DNA of 64,000 nucleotides from Lytechinus variegatus (Eukaryota > Echinodermata > Echinoidea > Temnopleuroida > Toxopneustidae), in NCBI RefSeq assembly GCF_018143015.1, contig NC_054748.1, positions 3,464,580 through 3,528,579 on the forward strand, given 5' to 3'. This document shows positions 44,788-57,819 of the stretch, piece by piece. Every line of letters begins with the position of its first letter. The first letter of the stretch is position 1. The position numbers were made by a program, and so were the translations under genes. Below the pieces are notes generated by a model that worked only from the letters and a program-made list of their open reading frames with translations, was not told the origin of the DNA and searched no databases.

Positions 44788-45289
44788 CTGTAGGTGTTCT
44801 TTTTCCTTGCATGAAAGCTTCTAAAACTCACATTCGGCTATTCTTTTTTTAATTCTTCTTGAATGACGGCTTTCAGACGCTAAGGTCAGTTTTAGTATCA
44901 TACAGAATATTGATAAAAGGAACTAAAAGAAGCACACCATAAACATAACTATCATTATCCTGAAAAACTTGTCTTTTATTACTTTTAATACCATTTTTAT
45001 GTGTTTTATTTTTAGGCTTGGATAATTAGGAGACATTCTTTGACATGGTGTGAAATTCGAATGGCGTTGAGATTTTGCGTGGTCATTTTTTATGTATCCA
45101 TGGAGCCATAAAAAGTACATAGGTTGTAGTAACTTCAAAACAAAATCTTTTTTTTTTATATTAATAGAAATGAACATTAATGCTAAAATTTGTGTATCAT
45201 GTTGATTTCTACATTACTATATATCTATGAAAAGAACATTTACATTTTTTTTAGTGATGATAATGATAATAATTAGTTTTTTCCCCGAG

Positions 45290-45540
45290 GAAAAGCGCTG
45301 CTATTATTACACCGGCTTTGGCGCTAGCTACCATCACCGCCACTCAGTGCACTCAAGGAATAAATCTTGCCGGGTGCCCATTTAACTCATCTGTGTCGGG
45401 TGCAGCAGAGTGTGGATAATTTCCTTCCTGAAGGAGAAGAGGATATGGCTAGGATTCGAGCCTTCGACCCTCTATTTGAAAGGCAAAAGTCAGAACTACT
45501 AGACCACGATGCGCCCACTATTCACCACTCGGTAGTAGAG
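45290..45540 (-). mobile_element. tRNA-derived SINE
   Basis: Minus strand: CATCGTGGTCTAGTAGTTCTG head, AGGCTCGAATCC B box, CCTTCAGGAAGGAAATTATCC and CACCCGGCAAGATTTATTCC body, GCGCCAAAGCCGG end. Same superfamily as 1432-1708. Confidence 0.75.
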
Positions 45541-47214
45541 TACCAGTCATTAATTCAGTCAGTCAGCCAGTCACCCATTCATTCACTCATAGTTATATTG
45601 ATTCACACTTTCACTGGTTGATTGATCCATTTTCCCGTACATTAACACCCCCTTTCATCATTAATTCCTGTGTTAAGTTTCAAGTTTATTCATTTGTCTT
45701 ACAAACATAACAGAGAACAACACCAACAAAAGTAAAATAGCCTTAAAACGGACACACTGTTCAGCTTTTCGACGTGTATTTATCGGAGTATAATCCGAAT
45801 GACTAGAAAGCTAGAGCGAAACTATATATATATATACATGTATATATATATTTATACTACTTGTATATAGAACCGAAAGAGACAATGGACGCTAAACAGT
45901 GAGCTGTTTATGTACTCTGATGTGTGAATGTTGGAAAGCTCAGGTATGTCCGTATGTAAGGCTATTTTACGATTAAACGGTACCAAACTCTTATACAAAA
46001 TAGTAGTATACAGAGAGTTTATTATTAGGAGCGATACACACTGCAAACAATATGAGTATATATTATATAAAACAGAATAAAGTCATGAAGCAGGGTTTGT
46101 GGAATTAAGACTCATTCATTTCATTAATTATTAATTAAGTGTATTCCCCTATTTTATAGTTTTAGACATACATTTATAACTGCTTGCCATTGTTTTACTC
46201 GGTTTTCCATAATGCCATTATTAATTCATTGCTATAATTTCAGTGTTTTTTATCAGTGAATAAATCATACAATTAGTACTTTTATAATAATATCTGTACC
46301 CTTTTGATAACTTGAATATTTCATTTTGATTCATATTATTCTTTAAGTAAGAATATTTGTTTATTTATGTTACCAAGCATTGTTATCTTGGATTTGGATT
46401 TGGATTTTTTTTTCATGCATGTTGATGATTTATGTTATTCTTTATTTTCCTCAGGTCATTGATGAAAAACAATTTTATGCTGATCTTTTGTACCTAAATA
46501 AATATTTTCTAACGAAACATAATAAAATTTAATGAAGAAATATTTTGTCCACAAAAGTCTCAACGATCAATATCAATTTTTTTGGTGACGATGCATCGTA
46601 ATCATTCTATCTAGAGTGTATAGCTCATTACATGCCCCCCCTCCCAAAAAAGTCTTTATCTTTGGAATCAGATAAACATCGGATAATCAACTTCAAATGT
46701 TAAAGATAATCATGACTGATGGGAAAGGTGAGGAAAGCATACAGCCATATGTTGTTAGAAAAGTTTTTTATTAAAAAATAGTGTATGCTCGAAATGGACT
46801 CAAATCAATTAAAAACAAACACAGAAAAACGGAAAACCTGTATTCTTCTAAATAACGTGCATGCTTTAATTAACACCACCATGACATGTATTTCAAAATG
46901 TAAGAAAAGACACTAATATATGCCTTATAACCCGGAGATAACAGATAAATTTGATATCATCCATCTCACCGGTGCATGGGCGGAGATCCCACGGGGGACG
47001 CGGGGGCACAATATCAAATGTCCCCCTACAATTTTTATATCTTATAATGGAAGAAATGCATCATTCAAAATGGAAATAAAACATGTATTTTGTCGAAATG
47101 ACCTTCCATTTGGGTGTGACAACCTTCTTTTTTTTGGGGGGGGGAGGGGCTTGTCAAAATTTTCAGCCCTCGGTCCCTCCTTACCTTTTGGGAGATATTT
47201 CCGTCAATAGTAAT
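45541..47214. other. no gene seen
   Basis: AT-rich. Contains a short TA repeat near 45825-45850 and a degraded hAT-like end GGGCGGAGATCCCACGG near 46978. No exon recognised on either strand. Confidence 0.5.
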
Positions 47215-47400
47215 TGTAGGTGGCCAGACGGTAAATTGCCAATTCATCCACTCACCACAGTCTAATTTCATTTGGTCTAATTCCATTCCGTCCATTCATT
47301 TTTCGTCTTACAACCACTTGCTCCATTAATCAATTGTCCAAATCATCACCTCGTCTAATATTAACCCAAGAACACGAATCTTCTCTCAACTTAGACGCGG
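47215..47400. repeat. degenerate GTCTAAT repeat
   Basis: CAGTCTAATTTCATTTGGTC and CTAATTCCATTCCGTC-type words, like 30350-30640. Confidence 0.55.
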
Positions 47401-47443
47401 CACTTCAATCTTCTGAATGTCTACGATCCACCTAGGAACCTTG

Positions 47444-47516
47444 CTAGGAACTATCAATCATCTGAATGACATCGACATTGAATGTCGATGTCATTCAGAT
47501 GGTAGATAGTTCCTAG
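47444..47516. repeat. 73-bp near-perfect hairpin
   Basis: Arms of 36 nt (47444-47479 and 47481-47516) pair at 34 of 36 positions around a single central G. The stem includes CATCTGAATGACATCGACATT. Could be a young palindrome or a small RNA hairpin; no other copy is seen in the window. Confidence 0.85.
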
Positions 47517-48225
47517 GTATCCTGGCAATCAAAACTAAAACAGACAATTATGAACGATTCGAAAGCCAAATGGGCTGTAACATGACATTTCTACTGTTGA
47601 TTTATGATGATTTATGTAACAATTGGCTTTCCATATGTAAACCACAACTTTAAACCTGAGTTTAAGTTAAACCCGACTTCAAAATATTGGCCATTGTCAA
47701 CAAAGACCATGGAGACTGGGCGCTACAATATTAGATCCCTACACTGTATGTATGTTAGTAAAGTTAATTTGGGTTAAATCGTTGATGAAGGCTGCAGTGG
47801 ATAGCCGAGAACTGCAAATGAAATTTGCCACATTCTTAATAACATAAGATAAATTTATGAATGTTTACAATTATGTCTTAATCAATCTAAATGCGATTTA
47901 TTGATTTTACCCTGTAGTGTTTAACCTAATAAAATACACTCATTCGAAACTTATACATAACATTTACAGTTTTAGGAGTTAACATTTATGATGACGATGA
48001 TAATAATAAGATTGATAATCTATAAATACAACAATTATGATGATTCAATTAGTGCTACTTCTATTACTCTTCTTCTATTACTGCTGATACTACGATTTGT
48101 AATAATGATAATAGTATAGTTACTAATAATAGTATGTTATAATCATAACATCCGGTTCTTCTACAATGCACACCATGCACAATTCAACGTCTTTATGCCC
48201 TTGCAAAAGGATTGTGGGTAGTATT
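47517..48225. other. no gene seen
   Basis: AT-rich with scattered ATAATA near 47985-48130. Confidence 0.5.
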
Positions 48226-50805
48226 TTTTTTTTAAAGGATGTTTTATTATATTCTCTCAAATCAACATACATAATCAGATTCTATAAACAATTTGTACAA
48301 ACTATTTGAAACATAATTATAAATTATACAATAAATCCATTACAATATAATTATACAACTTATACATCAAACTTAAAAAATACTAGAAATTAATATACTA
48401 ATGCGTTTCAGCAATTACAAAATGAAATATTAACAAAATATATGACATGATCAGAGAGAAAAAAGATAAAAATGTTGTTCCACCTCCCACCCCCCCCCCC
48501 CCCCCCCTCCCCTCCGTCCCCAGGTTAGGAGCATTCTCCCCTTTATGCCTATACTCTACATGGAAGGGACTGCAATTCTCCGTATTGGTTTTTTTCTGTG
48601 TTTTTATTTATTTTGTTTTGTGGCTTTGTCTCTAGTATATATACCTTTGCCTCACTCTCCTTATTTATTCTTTTAATTAAGATTTTCCCATTTCCTTAAA
48701 CGAAGAGACATCTTGCCTCTACCTAGCGCCAGCCTTCTTTCTTCCCATTCTTCTTCTTTAAATTTCCTTTTAATTTCATCCATGGTTATATGTGCACCCT
48801 TTTCCCTCCCTTTGAAGATTAACAATTTAACAAAGATTAAAAAGTGATTGATTAAGCGTTCTTTTCCTTCGTCCTTTAATTCTACCCCTACAAGAATTTC
48901 CTCCCAGCTTAAATTACCCGTAGAAATAAAACCAAACATCTCCTTACAATTATCCCAAACCAGACAAGCATATTCACATTCCAAAAAAAGATGGCGGTAT
49001 GTTTCCTCCTCTTTTTTACAATAACAACAAAGGTTATTTTGTGAGATTTTAAAACGGAACAAGTGATGATTTGTGTAAGCAATGCCGTGTAACATTTTAA
49101 ACTGAAATTCTCTTAATCTACTGTTCAGAGTACATTGTCTTGGTCTCATAAAAATGTGTTCAATCTTTTCATAAAAGAAACTATATTTGTTTTTTTAACC
49201 TTTCGAAAACATCAGGTATTTAGAAGTTGCATTTCATAAAATTTGCATAAACGTTTTTAGATACTAACTCCTCCATTGACAAAATTCTTTTTCCAGATAT
49301 AAATGATATTTCTTCCCTAAGAGAAGCCTCTTTGCTATCTATTTTCATATTTCGTTTCCAGCTGACTGGAAAAGTTTTATAAATTGACTCTATCAGATGA
49401 AAATCATTTATGTTTAAACCCTGTCTTTGGAAGTACGAAAATGGCCTTAAGTTTCCATCATAATCCATAATATGTTTCAATCTGTAAATATTTTTTTCAT
49501 ATATTTTTTGGTTAAATATGCATTTCCCTTCAATTCGTACAAATTTATTGTTAAAAAATATCTCATTTCCTTTAAATGTTTCAGATTTTAAACGAAAATC
49601 CTTCGTCTCTATCCATACTTCTAACAAATCTATATAAAACTGCGGCAATGCTATCTCCAACAATCCAAGCAAGTAATCACATGAAAATATAAAATTTCCT
49701 CCCAGATGTTTTGTGGCATAATTGAAAAATTGTTTCCATTTCATTGTATTATTTTCTTTTAGTCTTTTAATCCACATAACTCTCTGTGCCTTTATTAACC
49801 ATTGAAAATTCATCATTTTCAAGCCACCTTGATGGTAATCTAAGTACATCGTTTTTTGTTAATCTTATTTCTGCCACCCCACAAAAAAGTAAAAGTCAAC
49901 TGATCAAGCTCAACATAAACCCATTCTGGAATTGGTGTAAGAGATGCCACATATATGAATTTTGAAAAGATAAACTGCTTTAATAGTTGTATTTTGCCCA
50001 TCAAAGTTAAATCTCTTTGCTTCCACCAGTTTAACAACTTCTTTATTTTACTTAATATTTCTTTATAATTCAATCTTTCTTTTACTTCTACATCTAAAGA
50101 AAAAAATACACCGAGAATCTTTATAAAATCCACCTTTTGGCCAAAAGATAAATCATATGATTTTCCTTGGGAGGAACCTAATAATAGAACCTTCGTCTTA
50201 TCGTTATTAACTTTGAGTCCTGACACTTTTCTGAATTTTTCTAAAATTTCTATTACTTTTCTTACTGAATCTAGATCTCGGACAAATATAGACATATCAT
50301 CTGCATACATAACCTGTTTTACTTCTTCCTTTCCAAAGGAAATTCCTTTAACATCATTATTATATCTTATATTATGCGCTAATACTTCAATACATAAAAT
50401 GAAAAGATATGGTGAAAGCGGATCTCCCTGCCTTACCCCTCTTTCAACATGAAAATAGCTTGTAGAATCCCCCCCCCCATTAAAAATACAACTTTGGCTA
50501 TTTGTATATAATATTTTGATCCATTTGCGAAATTGCTGGCCAAGACCAAATGAACCTAATGTTTGATGTAAAAATTTGTGGGATATCGAATCAAAGGCTT
50601 TTTCTAAATCAATTGCTATCATATACCCAGGGATATTATTATATAACGTATGAAAAAGCATATCATCAATTAATCTAATAGCTTCTCCTATATTCCTGTT
50701 TTTAATAAATCCTATTTGATCTGCTAACACCACGCTCTCCAAAACCTCTTTAATTCGTTTTGCTAAAACTTTGGATATGATCTTATAATCTGTATTCAGT
50801 ATTAT
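48226..50805 (-). mobile_element. 5'-truncated LINE (L1/Tx1-like) with RT
   Basis: Starts inside the RT domain at LNTDYKIISKVLAKRIKEVL, then ADQIGFIKNR, AIDLEKAFDSISH (motif A), GVRQGDPLSPYLF (motif B), VMYADDMSIFV (active site), LKVNNDKTKV and FLWGG. After the RT come YLDYHQGGLKMMNF and a CCHC-like C-x2-C-x8-H-x4-C segment. One frameshift near 49845 and another near 49150-49220 separate three open frames, which are otherwise well preserved. An A-rich tail (T run at 48227) ends it. With the endonuclease absent, it is dead on arrival. Confidence 0.85.
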
Positions 50806-51049
50806 CGTTGTAATCGATTACAGAGCATGACAATCTTATTTTTAAGTGCAGTTCCAACCTATTGGTTATCTATTATATTATGATGGGTTTCCATATCTCA
50901 CCAGTAATATCTAATTTATATGGGGACATTTTGAGGGCAGAAATATACGGCAAACCTACAAATTTCAATGCATACTGAAATCAGTTGATGACTTAAATAA
51001 AATGTAGGTTGGGTATGTTCGGTTAGGACGAAATTATGAAATTATCACG
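50806..51049 (-). other. 3' flank of receptor gene 2
   Basis: Short AT-rich stretch between the LINE and the gene 2 stop; likely 3' UTR. No clear polyadenylation signal. Confidence 0.5.
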
Positions 51050-52238
51050 CTATATTTCAGATGACTTGCTATTATCACTATTAATCCCAGAAGACTGTTC
51101 AAGACTTCGCTTGCTTTTTAATTCTTTTACTTTGACTTTGTTCTCGTTCGTCACTGTCTTCTTCTTCGCCTTCTTTTCATCGATGTACACGATGAAGGTA
51201 TATAGGAAAGGGTTGATTGATGAATTGATAGGGACGATGAGAATCACTGTCCAAGCATAGAGAGAAGGGTCGAGGGTGACTGCACCGGTCTGAGAAAGTA
51301 TTCCCATGATGATGACAGGCATCCAACAGACGAGGTCTGTAGCAACGATCATCGCCATGCGAACAGCCAATCTGGTCTCGTGCTTATTGGAGCTGTTCTT
51401 CCGAACTTTGGCCGAAGAACGACGAGTCGTGATAAAGATCATAATGTAGCATATCAAGATTAAAGTGAAAGACACCAGATTAAAGCCAATAAAAATTATG
51501 ATGGAAAGCAACCATGGAGGCCTGGAACCGCTTTCATTAATCTTGAAGTTTACCTGATACTCAAAGTAGAAATGTCCAGTGATTTCCAGAACTCCAGTAT
51601 CTTTCGCCTCGACATGAAGCGGCAAACCAAGGCAGACGTCGGAAAGTCCGTACACGTCAGGTCTGTATGAGGTAACAATCACCAATCCGATACTCAACAG
51701 TATAGTCAACGACCAAGCTGCACCAATAAGAATCTTAGACCCCTTGTGACCAATTCTCAAATTTGGACGGAAAGGGAACATGATCCATATGAACCTATCT
51801 ATGGTGATCAAGGTCAGGGTCAGAACCGATGCTTCACTGGATAAGAATCCTAGAAATCCAGCAAATCTACACATGTTGGAATCCCGCCACTGAGGGGCAC
51901 TCAGGTAGAAGGTATTGCCATACTTAAGATCGGCAGACGTAATGATAATCATGTAAACCCCCATCAATATATCAGCCATAGCTAAACTACTTATCATGGT
52001 ATTCTGGACCTTATCTTTCGGTTTCGTCCTGTCGTTCGGCTTCTTTTTATCCCATAGCCGAATGAAGAGGACGGTGCCGTTTCCGGCAATGGCCAACAAA
52101 CCCATGACCCATCCTGCGATCCTCAAGGCCACGTTTGGATACAACCTGCTACAGGTGTCTAAGGGACTGGTCTGGGATGTCCTCGCACAAGTGGTATTTT
52201 CCGATAGTAAACAGCACAATCTATTGTCAGAAGTTGAC
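51050..52238 (-). CDS. LRR-GPCR gene 2, hinge and seven-transmembrane exon
   Basis: Last exon of gene 2, about 395 residues, acceptor TTCTTGCATTCAG, same phase as in gene 1. It encodes hinge CCLLSENTTCARTSQTSPLD, TM1 (GLLAIAGNGTVLF), TM2 with LAMADILMG, TM3 then TIDRFIWIMFPFR, loop 2 with NESGS, TM6 (DLVCWMPVIIMG) and TM7 with NSSINPFLY. It is very close to gene 1 through the helices. It differs in loop 1 (WDKKKPNDRTKPKD) and completely in the tail (KSKRSLEQSSGINS, ending KSSEI), lacking gene 1's MITE-derived terminus. The reading frame is intact. Probable plasma-membrane receptor for a peptide or glycoprotein hormone-like ligand (inference). Confidence 0.93.
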
Positions 52239-53353
52239 CTGAATGCAAGAATGAAACCATTTTGTTTGTCATTTAGATGAAAGCAAAGGCCTACATGTAC
52301 GTCAACTGAGCATTTTCCCCATTATAGGGCTCGTGAACCCCAACAGAATGCCGTAATTTAATATATCCAATACATCTAACTTGTCGAGCAATTCAGATAA
52401 ACCTATAATTGGTCAATGAGTAATGAGGAAATTATAGTTACTTCTTTACATTTTTATATCTCCTAAACTTACAAGGAATATCAACATAGGAGACACAAAT
52501 CTAATGTTGAAAAATTGAAATTTATTCAATTCGATACTATCTTGGTTTTACGTCTTTCGTCATCGAAACTCCCAAGGTTACCTCAAAAAGGTAACTTTAT
52601 GAGGTGACGGGTGAAATTATTTTCAAAACGGAATCTTTCACATTTTTGATTGTCTGGAATTTTCTAATGCTTCCGAAATTTATGAGCAAGAAAAAAATAA
52701 CGACATGGGCCCGTAACACAAGGGTAGAGCGACTGTTTGCGAAATAAAATGGCATATCAAGATCATCTATGCGTGTGCAATTTGGTCAGTAGTCTGACTT
52801 TGGTAACCAATCAGAAGCATGTTTTTCACATTAGGCAGGTTAGGGATCAATCGCAGACCCCTGTGCTTCGGGCCCTGATTTTAACTCATCGTGCACATCC
52901 AAGAAATGTCATCTACGGACATTTCTTTTTGGAAAATCCGTGCGGCGCACGTACTTATCCGCAACTTCTTTATCAGTTACGAATGACCACGAAACTCATG
53001 CAAAAAGCATGTAACTGTGGGTAATGTTTCAGTTCTGTGTGTGCAACGAAAGACTTCATTTTTATTTTCCGATTTCGCTTTAATTCACCGCAGATAGTAG
53101 AGGTTCTTGACAGAACATGGCCAGGTTTGACATGAGGGTGTGGCAGCTACGATAGGTGCGTCTGTGGATACAAAACTGGCTTTCATTTTTTCACCAGGCT
53201 TCCTGGGAAACATGGGATTTAGAAACTAAGTGTACTTTCTTTCCAACTAAAATTTCTTTGTTTCCATTTATTATACAGATTAAAACAAAATCAAAGTGTG
53301 AGTACATTTGTTTTGATAGTGGTCAATCTCTGCATGAAAACAAGTTAACTTAC
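52239..53353 (-). other. gene 2 intron
   Basis: Intron after the last LRR exon. It contains a GGGCCCGTAACACAAGGG fragment near 52709 related to the MITE end at 29612. No exon. Confidence 0.5.
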
Positions 53354-53425
53354 ATTTTCTGCAAGGATGCAAGTCCGGTAAGTGCATTCGAATCTACATC
53401 TCTCAGTTCAGTACCAAGGAAGAAC
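53354..53425 (-). CDS. gene 2 last LRR exon
   Basis: A 72-nt exon encoding FFLGTELRDVDSNALTGL and the end of one LRR. Acceptor CTTATTAG, donor GTAAGT. Paralogous to 18047-18118. Confidence 0.92.
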
Positions 53426-54297
53426 CTAATAAGAGGTAGGGTAATACAGAATAACATATTCCAGTCGAGACTATGCATGTATTTTATCTGTATAATGTTT
53501 ATATAACACTGTATATGTATTACCAACGCTTTCACCATTGTTACTGCATGTTGATCCGACTACTACCACCCGAACCACCATGAATATTAGTCATGCTGTT
53601 ACCTTTTTACCAATACTTGCCTCTTTAAAACAGAACATCTACAATATTACACCCAAGTTCTTTTCATAGTTCAATAATTTACTTTCATATTTTCGCTACA
53701 GGTGTTACAAAGACAACAGCAACAAATACTGCTACTACTACTTCTACTACCTCTACTATGATAGTACTGCCAGATGTGGGCACACATAATGTTGATGCTA
53801 TTCATCCGCCCTGGGGAGGGGATTGGGCTTTGTGTATCCCTCGAATATGATACCAAAGTATATCTCTTTCAATGGCAATTAGCGAATTTACTGTGATAAT
53901 TTAACTCCTGGAATGGATGTCCTACATGTAGATGCATTGTTATTTCCGTCCAAAACACTTATTTTGTGGCAAAAAAGATTCGAAAGAGAGCCTTACCCTG
54001 TTAATTTCATTTTAATTATCTCGAGTTTCAAAGAATCTTCTGTGTATTTGTATGTATATGGACTCGTTTGTTAGAGGTCACAGCTTGGTTCCTTGATTAT
54101 TGTGACATTACGTCGAAAGAAAACGTTACATCTCCTCTTAAATGTAATTGTAATGTAAATGTAATTAGTGTTGCATGAAGAGGTTGATGCAACAAATCGA
54201 AAAGCTCTCTTGTGTCTGTGGCAGAAGTACTGACGAAAAATACCCACGCTGGTTAATTGAATCAGGTTAACACGAATAAAACTCTGACATTGCTTAC
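53426..54297 (-). other. gene 2 intron, no exon seen
   Basis: Nothing recognised apart from a short ACTACT-type stretch near 53728-53760. Confidence 0.5.
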
Positions 54298-54369
54298 AGA
54301 TACTGGAGATTTGCCAGTGAGTCAAATGCATGCCCTTCAATGGTATGGATGTGGTTGTTGGTTAAGAAT
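54298..54369 (-). CDS. gene 2 LRR exon
   Basis: A 72-nt exon encoding FLTNNHIHTIEGHAFDSL and the end of one LRR (acceptor CCCGCCTCAG, donor GTAAGC). Paralogous to 18799-18870. Confidence 0.92.
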
Positions 54370-54471
54370 CTGAGGCGGGAGGAAAAATAAAGAAGAGCTG
54401 GTTTTAAACAATGGGTAATTTGGTGTTTGTAAACAAAGTAAAGAAAACATCTAAAGGGTAACTATTGTAGG

Positions 54472-54651
54472 CTGGTGTTTCATAAAGCTGTTCGTAAAGT
54501 TACACATTACTTTACGATAGACTGGAACATGTCCTTATACATATGTCAGCTACAAAGGTATACAGGTGTATGTCATACAACACAAGTAAGGGTCACCAGC
54601 CGTGCGTAAAGTCATTCCTAACGTACGAACAACTTTATGAAACGGGCCCCG
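54472..54651. mobile_element. MITE with TGTTTCATAAAGCTGTTCGT inverted ends
   Basis: Left GTGTTTCATAAAGCTGTTCG; right, inward, CCGTTTCATAAAGTTGTTCG. About 180 bp, noncoding. Confidence 0.8.
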
Positions 54652-54834
54652 CAAATGGATAAATGGCGTTGAGCAGGGAGTTTTCACAACCACAACGCAG
54701 AACGTTTTCGGAAACCTCGAAATCTGTCAAATGCGCTTGTGTTAACACAGTCTTTGTCGAGGTACGGTGAATCAAAACAGCAGTTTCGTCCTGGATTCTG
54801 GACAAACGACATAATATATAAGATGTAATGGTGT

Positions 54835-55085
54835 TGTGGATCAGTGGATAGGTCTCCGAACTTCGAACCACAAGGTTCGAGGTTCAAATCCCACAGCAAA
54901 ACTCGCGTCATTTTGCAAGGCGTTTGTCTACATTTGCCACTATCCTCAGGCGTAGTAAATGGGCACCCTGAATGCTCAAGCGTGAGATCAGGATAGCCGT
55001 GCTAGAGTCGGGGTAATAGTTTGCAGTGCTGAGAAAACAAATTCTATATTTACCGCTTTTTAAATGTTGCATATCATTATTATAA
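54835..55085 (+). mobile_element. tRNA-derived SINE
   Basis: Head GTTGTGGATCAGTGGATAGG, B box GAGGTTCAAATCCC, a body with CTCAGGCGTAGTAAATGGGC, and an ATTATT tail. Confidence 0.75.
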
Positions 55086-55337
55086 TTATTATTCTTAACA
55101 TTCTCCCTTCAGCTCCGAAACTTAATACAAAACTGCAGTTCCAATACAAGTTTGAATATATTTTCTTCATGATTTGACTTTCGTTTTCAGTTAATTTGTT
55201 GTGTTATTAACTTTGTTCTGCGCCGCGTTGCGAAAAATCTGTTATCTTTGTTTTCAGTTATTTGTGAAAGTGAATGCAATCACCTACTTTAATGAATTGC
55301 AAAATATACCACGAATTACAAGCGTAATTTAACTTAC

Positions 55338-55409
55338 AGATATTGAAGAGAATGCAGTCCTGCGAACACTCCACTGCTTAAAATGTTTATTGAATTCGAT
55401 GCCAAATTT
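55338..55409 (-). CDS. gene 2 LRR exon
   Basis: A 72-nt exon encoding NLASNSINILSSGVFAGL and the end of one LRR (acceptor TATTCCCCAG, donor GTAAGT). Paralogous to 19191-19262. Confidence 0.92.
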
Positions 55410-56040
55410 CTGGGGAATAAACAAAAATACTCCATTACAGACTTGTTACGTCAGCATCAAATTTGTAACGTCCAACCGAACGTATTTGGTTGCAGGTGCA
55501 CCCCGCAACGCCCAGTTAAGCAATGTAAGTAAGAACTCTTTTCAAATTCAAAACGTCGAAAATGCTCTCTCTCTCCCTCCATCTATATATATATATCTCT
55601 CTCTCTTTCCGTCTCTCTCTTTATACCAAAATGTTAAACTTCCACGATAAAAAAATATAATTCTAAAAAGATATGCAAATTTGCACAATTGATTTAAGAC
55701 TTAAATGAATAACAAATCTTCATATGGTTAACGTATTGCGTGTAAAACCTTGGCTATCCCTGTTTGTAACCGTTGTCTGTGAAAGCAAATAGAACGGATT
55801 TTTTTAGAAATCAGCTAGTTGTTTCTTTTTCAATTTGGAAAGTATTATGTTTATGCAAATAAGATGGTCAAAATAGGTGTAATGAGATTTAGCAAAATCG
55901 AAGTTTATTAATAGACCAGTTCCCAACTTGTACTTCCTAATGCCTCTAGAAAATCATGCCTCTTCTCTTCTTGCAAATGATGAATGAAAGACTGCAATTT
56001 AATAAGAGATCAGAAGGGAAATGACAATGATGGAACTTAC
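55410..56040 (-). other. gene 2 intron, CT-rich patch
   Basis: CTCTCTC/TATATA simple sequence around 55565-55620. No exon. Confidence 0.5.
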
Positions 56041-56112
56041 AAGATTTCAAGTTTTCCCAGGGTAGAAAGTGCTCCAACTTGTATGTCTTTAATCTTATTT
56101 GATTGCAGATAC
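56041..56112 (-). CDS. gene 2 LRR exon
   Basis: A 72-nt exon encoding YLQSNKIKDIQVGALSTL and the end of one LRR (acceptor TACTTTCAG, donor GTAAGT). Paralogous to 21586-21657. Confidence 0.92.
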
Positions 56113-56329
56113 CTGAAAGTAATGGGGTAAATGCGTGATATAAATTTTCTGATATTGGATAATAATTATAAAAATATAAAATTCTTGTCACCAGTGTTTT
56201 AAAATTGCTCCACCAGCTGACACTGCTTTACCAGATTTAATTTTTAATTAATACTCCTTTGGAATAATAATACTGGACGCCAATCTAAAACGCGGAAGGT
56301 TCCATGTTCTTATACCCTTTAGTATTAGT

Positions 56330-56605
56330 GGAGCGTTGTGGCCCAGTGGATTAGTCTTCGGACTTTGAAACAGAGGGTCGTGGGTTCGAATCCCAGCCAT
56401 GGCGTAATTTCCTTCAGCAAGAAACTGATCCACAATGTGCTGCACTCGACCCAGGTGAGGTAAATGGGTACCGGTAGGAAGTAATTCCTTAAGAAGCTGT
56501 GTGCGCTATGAACGCCTAGCTTAGCCGGGTAATATAGGAGCGCCTTGAGCACCTAACAAGGTGGATATGTGCGCAATATAAATATCCTATATTATTATTA
56601 TTATT
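56330..56605 (+). mobile_element. full-length tRNA-derived SINE
   Basis: GGAGCGTTGTGGCCCAGTGG head, GGGTTCGAATCCCAGCCATG B-box region, CCTTCAGCAAGAAACTG body, GAGCGCCTTGAGCACC, and an ATT tail. The best copy of the 1432-1708 family in the window. Confidence 0.88.
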
Positions 56606-56606
56606 A

Positions 56607-56672
56607 TTATTACCGAACCAGGGGTCGAACCCACGGCCTTCCTTTCATGGGACAGGCGCTCTTTCACTGAAC
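56607..56672 (-). mobile_element. tRNA-like SINE head fragment
   Basis: Minus strand GTGAAAGAGCGCCTGTCCCA and GTGGGTTCGACCCCTGG. Abuts the SINE above in opposite orientation. Confidence 0.55.
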
Positions 56673-56694
56673 ATTCTTTTTTCATTGGCCAACG

Positions 56695-56860
56695 ATTTAT
56701 TTATTTTATTTATTATTTGTTTATTTGTTTATTTATTTGTGATTTATTCATTCATTTATTTTTTGTTTATTTTTTTTTACTTTTTATTTATCTATTTATT
56801 TTTATTTATTTATTTATTTATTATTATCATTATTATTATTATCATTTTTTTTTTTTTTGG
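56695..56860. repeat. TTTA microsatellite and T/G runs
   Basis: Imperfect TTTA/TTAT repeats followed by a T run and a G run. The frame across it is low-complexity. Confidence 0.9.
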
Positions 56861-56879
56861 GGGGGGGGGTAATTGTACT

Positions 56880-57236
56880 GTCCTGTTACCGTGGCCTGTG
56901 ACACAGTGTGGTAGTCATGTGATATTCCTATAATATCATCATGTGGTACTGTCTTCCATAACTGGCCTGTGATACTGTGTGGAACTGTTCTGTGGTATTT
57001 CTGTATTCAATACTGTCCTGTAGTATTGTCCTATAGTTCTCTGCGTGGTACTATCCTGTTGTTTTCTTTTAAGTACTGTTCTGTAGGAGGTATGTGAAGT
57101 ACTGCAGTGTAGTATTCCTGTAGAACTATCCTGTCGTATTCCTATATTGCTGCCATCTGGTACTCTATTAAACTATCATGTGGTGTTTCTGTCATGTGGC
57201 ACCATTCTACTGTGCGGGTCTGCAATATTCTCCAGT
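56880..57236. repeat. degenerate GTGGTACTGTCCTGT minisatellite
   Basis: Variants of TGTGGTACTGTCCTGTAGTATT recur. The array resumes at 59779-59840 (TGTGGTACTTTCCTGTGGTA), so the element 57241-59774 split it. Confidence 0.75.
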
Positions 57237-57819
57237 TAGTCTGCCCCCCATGGAAAAACGCAATATCTGACATTTTTTTTTCAATTTTCACTTTTTTCAT
57301 AAAAACAGTCAGTAAACATCCCTATTCATGTGACACATCCATTTTTCTGAATTTCTTTTGGAAAGCCCACTTTTGAGTAACTGCAAAACGCAGTATCTAC
57401 TCTGAACTTACGGTTTCCCCATCGAAAAACGCAGTATCTACATGATGAGGCTTTTCCCCATGGAAAAACGCAAAGCTTTGTCTACAAAGCTAGTCTTTTA
57501 CTAGACTTTAATTTGTATGTTTGGATTTTATTTTGCTTTTATTTTTCAGTAAAGCATGTTGACTTTTAAAAAACCTCATTATAAGCACAATACGAATTAT
57601 AAAACTCGAATTGTCTAAGAGAGTCAGAAATTTGAAGTAAATGCTGATAAGATTGAAAATGAAAATTTTAAGCAAGTATGGGTTAAGGCTAACGCATCAG
57701 ACCTGACTAGCATTAATTTCCATTGCTTGCAGTGCAAATGAATGCAGCACTGCGCTGCAACTCAGAACTATAAATTTAGTCAGTGTCAGTGTAGGAGCTA
57801 GCAGCTGTCTGCTGCAGAT

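Noticed and set aside
56685-56933. 82-codon frame rich in Phe, Ile and Leu
   Set aside because: Translation of a TTTA microsatellite, not a membrane protein.
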